A stretch of DNA of 64,000 nucleotides, from contig NZ_BAABED010000001.1 of assembly GCF_039539965.1 (NCBI RefSeq), positions 3,534,001 through 3,598,000 of the forward strand, read 5' to 3'. A program made the translations under genes and the position numbers. Of the stretch, positions 57,821 to 64,000 are shown one piece after another. The stretch comes from Arthrobacter methylotrophus (GTDB lineage Bacteria; Actinomycetota; Actinomycetes; Actinomycetales; Micrococcaceae). Each line of letters starts with the position of its first letter. Within the stretch, counting starts at the first letter, position 1. A model generated the notes under the pieces. It saw only the letters and a program-made list of their open reading frames with translations, had not been told where the DNA came from and did no database searches.

Positions 57821-59091
57821 GCCCGCGGAGCAAGAGCCTCGACGTATTCCTGTATGGGGAACACGTCGGCATCCTGAGCGGGTCTGGCCTGAGGATGTCC
57901 TTCCGCTACGACCCTGACGTCGTCGCCGAGTACGGCGCTTCCTCCATTCTGTTGTCCCTGTCGCTCCCAGTGGACCGGAAGAAGATCGACGGGACCGCGG
58001 TGTACAACTACTTTGACGGACTCCTGCCGGAGGGTCAGCTCCGTTCGCATCTCGCTTCAGAAAGCGGACTCTCGACCCCTGATGCCCTGGGGCTGCTCGC
58101 CATCCTGGGCGCCGACTGCGCCGGCGCCGTCCAGGCGCTCCCGGCAGGCACGTCCCCTGATGGCCCGGCCGGCTTACAGTCGATGACGGTCGATGAGGTC
58201 GTCGGCCTCGTCGAGGCGCTGCCCACCTGGGACTTGCCCGATGACTTCGCGGTTACCGCTTCGCTGGGCGGCATTCAGTCGAAGGTGCTGCTCAGCCGAC
58301 ACGGTGACGGCTGGGCCTGGCCGGGCCGCGGGGCAGTGTCCACACACATCATCAAACCGGAGCCGCTCGATTCGCCGGTGCCGCACCTGCTCGCCTCGGA
58401 AGACTGGGCCCTGAAGGTGGCCACTGCCGCCGGACTGCCCGCCGCACAAACGCATCTGGAGACGTTCGGGTCCCGCCAGGCGATCGTCGTGACCCGATAC
58501 GACCGGACTCCGGACGGTGGCCGGCTGCACCAGGAAGACTTCACCCAGGCTCTGGCGCTGGCCAGCACCTCCAAGTATGAAACCTCCACTGCGCCGCCGT
58601 CCCGCCTGACCCAGCTCGTGCGAGCCGCTGCACCGCACACCAGGGACGACCGGGAGTTCCGGCGCGCGCTGCTGCGGGCCATCACCTTCAACCTCGTGAT
58701 CGGAAACGGGGATGCGCACTCGAAAAACTATTCACTACTGATTCGGGACGGAGGCGAAGTTTTGCTCGCCCCGCTCTACGACATCGCCCCCACCCTGCTG
58801 CTCTACGCCCGGAGCAACAACGCCGGCCACGTCGTGGGAGGCCAATCAAGGCTGAACTACCTCACCCTGGATCATGTCATCCGGGAAGGTGCGTCGTGGG
58901 GCATGGATGCCGGGGAGGCGCGCGCGACGGCGGTAACCGTGCTGGAGTCGGCTGCCACCGCGGCGGCCAAGGTGCCCGCACCGGAGGAGATCGGCTTCCT
59001 GAGCGAACTCGTCGCAGCCCGGGCCGGCGAACTCCTTGAGGGCGGGACGGCCCGCCGCGCCCTTGCCGGTCAGACGCCGGCGGCCACCTGA
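57817..59091 (+). CDS. hipA: HipA-like serine/threonine kinase toxin
   Basis: 424 residues from GTG 57817. The N-terminal subdomain (LDVFLYGEHVGILSGSG) and the HipA kinase core are intact: the P-loop-like SLGGIQSKVLLS, the catalytic NGDAHSKNYSLL (Asp and Asn) and the DIAPTLLL segment, which corresponds to the DFG region. HipA kinases phosphorylate a tRNA synthetase and induce growth arrest; the target here is not known. The antitoxin lies immediately upstream. All key residues seen are present, so it could be active. Confidence 0.9.
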   Translation: MSPRSKSLDVFLYGEHVGILSGSGLRMSFRYDPDVVAEYGASSILLSLSLPVDRKKIDGTAVYNYFDGLLPEGQLRSHLASESGLSTPDALGLLAILGADCAGAVQALPAGTSPDGPAGLQSMTVDEVVGLVEALPTWDLPDDFAVTASLGGIQSKVLLSRHGDGWAWPGRGAVSTHIIKPEPLDSPVPHLLASEDWALKVATAAGLPAAQTHLETFGSRQAIVVTRYDRTPDGGRLHQEDFTQALALASTSKYETSTAPPSRLTQLVRAAAPHTRDDREFRRALLRAITFNLVIGNGDAHSKNYSLLIRDGGEVLLAPLYDIAPTLLLYARSNNAGHVVGGQSRLNYLTLDHVIREGASWGMDAGEARATAVTVLESAATAAAKVPAPEEIGFLSELVAARAGELLEGGTARRALAGQTPAAT

Positions 59092-59137
59092 CATATCGGA
59101 CCAGAACTTGAGAACCAGCTGCCCCGGCGTTCGGGCT

Positions 59138-59206
59138 CAGGTGATCAAACCCGATACCAGGGCCGACGGCAAGGAATACTCCCTCCGGGCCAAACTCAGC
59201 GCCTGA
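59138..59206 (+). other. Possible 3' remnant of a coding sequence
   Basis: A 22-codon open piece ends QVIKPDTRADGKEYSLRAKLSA before a TGA and has a coding-like composition, but no start is linked to it. It may be the tail of a lost gene in the 305-base spacer between hipA and the permease. I see no other feature there apart from the palindrome at 59281. Confidence 0.25.
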
Positions 59207-59280
59207 GTAGCTCCATAGCCGTTTCCAGAAAGTTGAATTGAATTCCAGAACCACTTGCACCATGGCTTCTCCGCGTCCAT

Positions 59281-59305
59281 ACTAAATGAACGTCATTCAT
59301 TTAGT
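59281..59305 (+). promoter_or_regulatory. TetR-type operator upstream of the APC permease
   Basis: ACTAAATGAA and TTCATTTAGT are perfect 10-base inverted arms around CGTCA, about 92 bases before the permease start. It is the shape of a TetR-family operator, but no TetR gene is adjacent. Confidence 0.8.
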
Positions 59306-59396
59306 GACTCCCGTCTCACCGGAGAGCGCCGTGGATGACCGGATGCCGCGGCATCACCCAGCGACACCTCTCGGCCATCTAGAAAGAGCCAATAGC

Positions 59397-60962
59397 ATGA
59401 CTCAAATGACCCGCCAAAGCGCAAGGAAAGCCGTGGAAGCCCACGATCCTGCCGGCACCGAACACGGCATCACCGGCAAGGGACTCAAGACGGGGCAGCT
59501 GGGGCTCCTCGCCGTCGTCGTCCTTGGCATTTCCTCCGTGGCACCCGCCTATAGCCTGACCAGCTCGCTTGGCCCGGCAGTCAACGCCGTGGGCTTGCAG
59601 CTGCCCGCCATCTTCATCGTTGCGTTCATCCCGATGATCCTCGTCGCATTCGCTTACCGCGAGCTCAACGCAGACTCTCCGGATAGCGGCACCACCTTCA
59701 CCTGGAGCACCAAGGCATTCGGCCCGTTCATCGGGTGGATGGGCGGCTGGGGGCTCCTCGCCGCGAACATCATTGTCCTGTCCAACCTGGCTGGCGTCGC
59801 GGTGGACTTCTTCTACCTCTTCCTTGCCCAGGTGTTCGGCAATCCTGATCTTGCCGACCTGACGTCCAACAAAGCGTTGAACATCGCCACCTGCCTGGCC
59901 TTCGTAGCGCTGGCTGTCTGGGTCAGCTATCGCGGCCTGCACGCCACCAAACTCGTGCAGTACGCCATGGTGGGGTTCCAGGTGGTGGTGTTGGGAATCT
60001 TCGTCATTATGGCCCTCACCCACGCCTCATCCGGTGACACCCCCACCGCGCTCGCATTCAGCTGGGATTGGTTTGATCCGACGAAGATCAGCAGCTTCGA
60101 GCAATTCGCGGCGGGCATGTCCCTGGCGGTCTTCGTCTACTGGGGCTGGGACGTCTGCCTGACGGTCAATGAAGAGACCAAGGGTGGCAAGGGCACCGCC
60201 GGCAAGGCTGGAACCACCACGGCGATTGCCGTCCTGGGACTTTACGTTGCAGTGATCGTCGCCACCATGATGGTCGCTGGCGTGGGTGGCAACGGCATCG
60301 GGCTGAACAACCCGGACAACCAGTCCAACATCTTTGCCGCACTGGCCTCACCCGTGATGGGCCCACTGGCCATCTTGATGTCCTTGGCCGTGCTCGCAGG
60401 CACAGCATCGTCCCTGCAGTCCACCATGGCCTCCCCTGCCCGAAGCCTGCTTGCCATGGGGCACTACGGCGCCCTTCCGCACAAATTCTCCACCGTCAGC
60501 AAGCGCTTCGGTTCCCCGGGCTACGCAACCATCATGGCCGGGGCGATCTCAGGAGGGTTCTACGCCATCATGAAGGTCGTCAGCGAAAACGTCCTCAACG
60601 ACACCATCTTGGCGCTGGGCCTGATGATCTGCTTCTACTACGGGATGACCGCCTTTGCCTGCGCTTGGTACTTCCGGCACAGCGTGTTCAGCAGCGTCCG
60701 CAACTTCTTCATGCGCCTGCTTTTCCCGGTGATCGGCGGCGTGGTGCTCACATTGGTCTTCATCCAGACGGCAGTGGATAGCTGGTCCCCGTCCTTCGGC
60801 AGCGGTTCCGAAATCTTTGGAATCGGCTTGGTGTTCATCATCGGCGTGGGGCTTCTGGCCCTCGGCGTGGTGGTCATGGTGGTCATGGCCCGCGTCCGGC
60901 CCGGTTTCTTCCGCGGCGAGACCCTTCGCAAGGACACTCCGGCCCTCGTCGTGCCGGAATAG
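59397..60962 (+). CDS. APC-family amino acid/polyamine permease
   Basis: 521 residues from ATG 59397 (AGAAAGAGC upstream; the frame opens at 59286). About 12 membrane segments with the APC consensus near the start (LGLLAVVVLGISSVAPAYSL) and the GWMGGWGLLAANIIVL and YWGWDVCLTVNEETKGG regions. It should import an amino acid, polyamine or related amine. A TetR-type palindrome lies upstream, so a regulator elsewhere is likely; the substrate is unknown. Confidence 0.9.
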   Translation: MTQMTRQSARKAVEAHDPAGTEHGITGKGLKTGQLGLLAVVVLGISSVAPAYSLTSSLGPAVNAVGLQLPAIFIVAFIPMILVAFAYRELNADSPDSGTTFTWSTKAFGPFIGWMGGWGLLAANIIVLSNLAGVAVDFFYLFLAQVFGNPDLADLTSNKALNIATCLAFVALAVWVSYRGLHATKLVQYAMVGFQVVVLGIFVIMALTHASSGDTPTALAFSWDWFDPTKISSFEQFAAGMSLAVFVYWGWDVCLTVNEETKGGKGTAGKAGTTTAIAVLGLYVAVIVATMMVAGVGGNGIGLNNPDNQSNIFAALASPVMGPLAILMSLAVLAGTASSLQSTMASPARSLLAMGHYGALPHKFSTVSKRFGSPGYATIMAGAISGGFYAIMKVVSENVLNDTILALGLMICFYYGMTAFACAWYFRHSVFSSVRNFFMRLLFPVIGGVVLTLVFIQTAVDSWSPSFGSGSEIFGIGLVFIIGVGLLALGVVVMVVMARVRPGFFRGETLRKDTPALVVPE

Positions 60963-60990
60963 TCGCCGGTACGGATAACGTCAACAAGCC

Positions 60991-61028
60991 AGAAGCCCTG
61001 TTCCGGATTTCCCCGGAGCAGGGCTTCT
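60991..61028 (+). terminator. Terminator hairpin after the APC permease
   Basis: AGAAGCCCTGTTCCGG pairs over 16 bases (one G-U) with CCGGAGCAGGGCTTCT around ATTTCC. No strong T-run, but it is placed directly after the permease stop. Confidence 0.75.
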
Positions 61029-61073
61029 AGCGTGGTTCAAACCGTCGGTTGGCTGGTGTACTTCCCGTCGGCA

Positions 61074-61113
61074 CCTGCATCCGTAGCTTGGCCCGCTGAG
61101 CTACGGATGCAGG
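61074..61113 (-). terminator. Perfect 15-base hairpin downstream of the ABC permease
   Basis: CCTGCATCCGTAGCT (61074-61088) pairs perfectly with AGCTACGGATGCAGG (61099-61113) around a 10-base loop, about 55 bases past the stop of the minus-strand permease. A terminator is the simplest reading; the T-run is missing. Confidence 0.55.
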
Positions 61114-61168
61114 GTTTGCGTCGAGGACTGCGCCCTTATGACCGCATTGGCCGGCCGAGTCACTGGAT

Positions 61169-62467
61169 TCAGATGACGGCGAGCCGGAGTTCTGTCGCGA
61201 GGGTGTTGCGGCTCGACTGGATCACGGGGCGGGAGGTGGTGATGAACATGAGGACGTATCCCAGGACGAGGACGAACGGGATGGGTGCGAGTGCGCTGAG
61301 AGGACCTACGCTAGATTGCGGCCAGATGACGGCGGGTAGTGCCATGACAAGGGAAATGAACCCCGCGGTGAGCGTGATGATGAGAGATTCCAACGCTGCG
61401 GCGGTGAGGGCGACGGCTCGGGTTCCTCCGGAAATCGCGAGGAGCGCGGTGTCCCGCCGTCGGTGTCCTGAGGTCATGATGATCGTTGCGACACCGGCAA
61501 AGAGCACGAGCCCGATGGGTGCCCCGAAAATAGCAAGTCCGATGGCCATGTACTTGGGTTCGCTCCACAGTCCGATGTAGCCGGTCACGATCGCGAGTCC
61601 CATGGCAACGACCATGAGGGTGATTCCGGCGTGGCTGCGGGTGACGTTGTATTTTGCTGATTCGCGAGCGATGAACCAGCTGTCCGAGCGACCGCGGATC
61701 AGTCCGACCCAGAAATACATGACACGCTCCGCCACCCACGGTGCGGCGAAGAGGAAAGCGACCAGGATCAGGAGCTGGGCGAAGTCAAACCATCCTGACC
61801 CGCTGACCTCTTTGAGCACGATTGAGGCAAGCGTGAGAGCCAAGAAGGTCACCGCGAGAACGACGCGCGTCCTGGACAAGGGTGCGTTGATGATCTCAGG
61901 AGTGCGGATCGCGGCGAGGATCGGGGTGCGGCTGGCCTTTCGGGCCGCGCCCAATGCGCTCAGCACGACGACAGCCATGAACAGAACGAAGGCGATCGAC
62001 AGCTCGAAGACCCCCAGAGTCACATGACGGAGAGGGGCGGCCTCGGAGCGGATCGGCGCCGAGAGTGTGTTGAGGAACAAGTTCAGGGTGGGCGCGGCCA
62101 GGAGCAATGCAATGGCGAACGCGGCAAGCCCTAGAAGAGTGGCCTGCAGAAGGATCACGGAACGGATCGTGCGCGGGCCGACTCCGGCCAGCTGCCACAG
62201 GGCGTAGCGGGAGCGTTGCAGATCGACGATGTATGTCAGCAGCACGTTCAAGGCGCCGATCACCACTGGCACGTTGAAGCTCATGAAGATGATCGCGTGA
62301 TTGATCAAACCTCCCGGATCCTCGCTCGCTGGAGTGACGCCGGCGGTCGAGAAGTCGCCGGCGCACACGCAGGCGATGAGCGCCGCGAAGAGGGCGACGA
62401 CGAACGCACCGGCCCAGAGCCGCCAGGCGACGAGCAGTTCGGTGGTAACCAGTTTCAGGATCATCAT
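61169..62467 (-). CDS. FtsX-like ABC transporter permease
   Basis: 432 residues with about eight membrane segments and FtsX-like domains in each half (FNVPVVIGALNVLLTYIVDL; LALTLASIVLKEVSG; VVAMGLAIVTGYIGLWSE). The first helix follows TTELLVAWRLWAGAFVVALFAALI. It partners the ATPase gene just upstream, overlapping it by four bases (ATGA). The set resembles the LolD/MacB-type exporters of bacitracin or lantibiotic resistance rather than cell-division FtsEX. A substrate is not apparent. Confidence 0.88.
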   Translation of the reverse strand: MMILKLVTTELLVAWRLWAGAFVVALFAALIACVCAGDFSTAGVTPASEDPGGLINHAIIFMSFNVPVVIGALNVLLTYIVDLQRSRYALWQLAGVGPRTIRSVILLQATLLGLAAFAIALLLAAPTLNLFLNTLSAPIRSEAAPLRHVTLGVFELSIAFVLFMAVVVLSALGAARKASRTPILAAIRTPEIINAPLSRTRVVLAVTFLALTLASIVLKEVSGSGWFDFAQLLILVAFLFAAPWVAERVMYFWVGLIRGRSDSWFIARESAKYNVTRSHAGITLMVVAMGLAIVTGYIGLWSEPKYMAIGLAIFGAPIGLVLFAGVATIIMTSGHRRRDTALLAISGGTRAVALTAAALESLIITLTAGFISLVMALPAVIWPQSSVGPLSALAPIPFVLVLGYVLMFITTSRPVIQSSRNTLATELRLAVI

Positions 62468-63195
62468 GACCTCCGAGCGTGCTCGACCGCGTCGAGGACG
62501 TCGGTCACAGTCGGGCTGTGGAGTTCACCGTGGATCTGCCCGTCGCGCATGACCAGCACCCGGTCGCCGAGCGCAGCCGCTTCGAGATCGTGTGTCACCA
62601 TCACCACGCTCCTCCCCTCGGAGGCATAGTCGCGCAGCAGCCGCAACACCCGGCTGCCGGCTTCCGAATCGAGCGCTCCCGTCGGCTCATCGGCGAACAG
62701 CAGGTGCGGAGAAGTCGCCAAGGCCCGCGCGATCGCGACGCGCTGTTGCTGCCCGCCCGACAGCTGCCCCGGCCGCCGATCGGACACCTCGCCCAGGCCG
62801 ACCGAATTCAATGCTGACGTCACTGCGGTTCGGTCGACGGTGCCACGGGACATGCGCATTGCGAGCGCCACATTGTCGAACGCGGTGAAGGCCGGAATCA
62901 GGTTGTAGGACTGGAAGACGAAGGCGATGTTGTCCCGTCGGAACTCGGCCGCCTGATCGGGGTCCAAGGCGCCGATGTCCGTACCAGCGATGGTCACCTC
63001 CCCCGCAGTGACCGCGTCCAGGCCCGACATGCACTGCATGAGCGTCGACTTGCCCGAGCCGCTCGGCCCGACAATCGTCACCATTTCGCCGAGTTGAACA
63101 CTGAGCGAAATACCCTTCAGGACGTCAACCGGGGCCGCGCCGGAACCACTACCGAACGACTTGGAAATATTGCGGGTTGTCAGAACAGTATTCAT
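62464..63195 (-). CDS. LolD/MacB-type ABC transporter ATP-binding protein
   Basis: 243 residues. Walker [13 protein letters not shown] (about 43-50), the signature LSGGQQQR, Walker [13 protein letters not shown] and the switch His in [35 protein letters not shown] string is typical of LolD/MacB-like ATPases. It overlaps its permease gene by four bases (ATGA) and should energise it. No regulator or peptide gene is next to it. Confidence 0.92.
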   Translation of the reverse strand: MNTVLTTRNISKSFGSGSGAAPVDVLKGISLSVQLGEMVTIVGPSGSGKSTLMQCMSGLDAVTAGEVTIAGTDIGALDPDQAAEFRRDNIAFVFQSYNLIPAFTAFDNVALAMRMSRGTVDRTAVTSALNSVGLGEVSDRRPGQLSGGQQQRVAIARALATSPHLLFADEPTGALDSEAGSRVLRLLRDYASEGRSVVMVTHDLEAAALGDRVLVMRDGQIHGELHSPTVTDVLDAVEHARRS

Positions 63196-63357
63196 GCAAC
63201 TCTCTTTTCAATGAAATGTGCCGTCCACGCCAAACGCAGCACGGCTGTCACACTTGGTAGATGCCAACCCGGCCAGAGTGACGCCATTCAGCTGAAAATA
63301 TTTCCTACCGTGAGAACCAGAATGCGAGAACGCTCCAGTACCCGAAATATCGAAGAG

Positions 63358-63660
63358 TTAGCCTTCGCAGTCGCGGCAGTACTTGAGGCCATTCTTTTCC
63401 AGCGCGATTTGCGAGCGGTGGCGGACCAGGAAGCATGAGGAACACGTAAATTCATCGGACTGCTCCGGGACAACGATGACGGTCAGTTCCTCACCGGACA
63501 GATCGGCACCCGGAAGGTCGATGCCCTCGGCTGTGTCGTTCTCGTCGACGTCGATCACAGCGGTCTGGGCACCGGAGCCGCGTGACGCCTGAAGGGCCTC
63601 GAGCGATTCGGCGGGAGACTCTTCTTCGGTCTTGCGTGGGGCGTCGTAGTCGGTAGCCAT
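63358..63660 (-). CDS. DUF4193 protein
   Basis: 100 residues from ATG 63660. The C-terminal part (EFTCSSCFLVRHRSQIALEK, then NGLKYCRDCEG) has two CxxC pairs, a zinc-ribbon-like DUF4193 pattern conserved in actinobacteria; the N-terminal half is acidic and disordered-looking. Function unknown. It stands alone on the minus strand between the ABC transporter and a membrane-protein fragment. Confidence 0.85.
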   Translation of the reverse strand: MATDYDAPRKTEEESPAESLEALQASRGSGAQTAVIDVDENDTAEGIDLPGADLSGEELTVIVVPEQSDEFTCSSCFLVRHRSQIALEKNGLKYCRDCEG

Positions 63661-63829
63661 TGTGTGGTTCACTTTCGTTGCTGCATAGTGCCATTTCAGG
63701 CACCTCAGTGAAGCAGTTTAGGGCATAGTACACGCCGTCAGCGAATAGTGTGTTGAACAAGACATTCAGCTACCCGGAGCCCCGTAACTCAAGGGTTTTG
63801 GTTACTCTGCGGGAGGATTTTCCGGGCTG

Positions 63830-64000
63830 TCACGCCTGTATTAAATGATCCTGCCGCTCAGGCTCATGGTTCCGCCGCTTGATCGTCATGAGTGCGACCA
63901 GCACGGCTATCCCTGCCGCCAGGGCCAGGCTGACCGGGCCGGTGCCCCAGTCGAGGCCCCCACGGTCAGAAGAAACGGCGGTCCAGTCAGAGAAGGACGC
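63830..64000 (-). CDS. Partial membrane protein (C-terminal end only)
   Basis: A 56-residue C-terminal piece runs off the window end. It holds a single hydrophobic helix (GPVSLALAAGIAVLVALMT) followed by a basic tail (IKRRNHEPERQ) and a TGA stop at 63830. The rest lies beyond the window, so no family can be named; the layout is that of a membrane-anchored protein with its C-terminus inside. Confidence 0.6.
   Translation of the reverse strand, partial: ASFSDWTAVSSDRGGLDWGTGPVSLALAAGIAVLVALMTIKRRNHEPERQDHLIQA

Noticed and set aside
61099..61113. A tRNA-like GTAGCTCAGC string on the minus strand
   Set aside because: There is no cloverleaf or CCA-end; the bases belong to a simple hairpin.

Overview
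The window looks like chromosomal DNA of a high-GC Gram-positive actinobacterium of the Arthrobacter group (Micrococcaceae). The evidence is the strong GC3 bias, frequent GTG/TTG starts, GTGA/ATGA stop-start overlaps, IdeR/DmdR-type iron boxes, a groEL without groES under CIRCE operators, mycothiol-type arsenate reductases, and DUF3263, DUF4193, ThrE, DUF222-HNH and FemX-like proteins. This is inference from family content; no 16S gene is present. No rRNA, tRNA, CRISPR array or insertion sequence was seen.

Layout. 1-5.5 kb: lysG/lysE amino-acid export pair, an OmpR-type two-component system, a WXG100 protein and an RNase H-DUF4440 fusion. 5.5-11.9 kb: groEL with two CIRCE boxes, a LivK-like lipoprotein overlapping cspA, a LytR_C protein, DUF3263, uracil-DNA glycosylase, and a siderophore-interacting protein with an iron box. 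11.9-22.5 kb: ThrE exporter, FemX-like transferase and the glycine operon gcvP-gcvT-gcvH-glyA-sdaA behind a tandem glycine riboswitch. 22.6-26.6 kb: a long palindrome, a TetR/MFS efflux pair, AraC/VOC, and a FetB-like permease. 26.7-30.6 kb: an arsenic cluster (arsR, aquaporin, arsC, arsO-like, second arsC, DinB) with no ArsB/Acr3 pump. 30.7-34.6 kb: an Fbp-type ferric ABC transporter behind an iron box. 34.7-37.5 kb: a wrecked patatin gene, MOSC, DUF222-HNH. 37.6-40.8 kb: a PAP2-DedA-response regulator-kinase operon with a PmrA-like box upstream. 40.9-47.5 kb: hydrolase, coiled-coil protein, NCS1 permease, Tat-exported arylsulfotransferase-like protein, cupin, DUF4389. 47.5-54.4 kb: redox genes and their regulators (quinone-oxidoreductase-like ADH/TetR, MarR with two near-identical FMN reductases, an NDH-2 pseudogene, an RclA-like flavoprotein). 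54.5-64 kb: FUSC exporter, SDR, HipBA, APC permease, FtsX/LolD-type ABC transporter, DUF4193 and a partial membrane protein.

Genes that work together. The glycine operon should burn excess glycine through serine to pyruvate, switched on by the riboswitch. The arsenic cluster would reduce arsenate to arsenite, which could leave by the aquaporin rather than a pump. The PAP2-DedA-TCS operon would link an undecaprenyl-pyrophosphate phosphatase-like enzyme and a DedA (UndP flippase family) protein to an envelope sensor. The iron boxes tie the siderophore-interacting protein and the ferric ABC transporter to one iron regulator encoded elsewhere. Two loci of paralogous FMN reductases share the same half-site patterns and probably the same MarR repressor.
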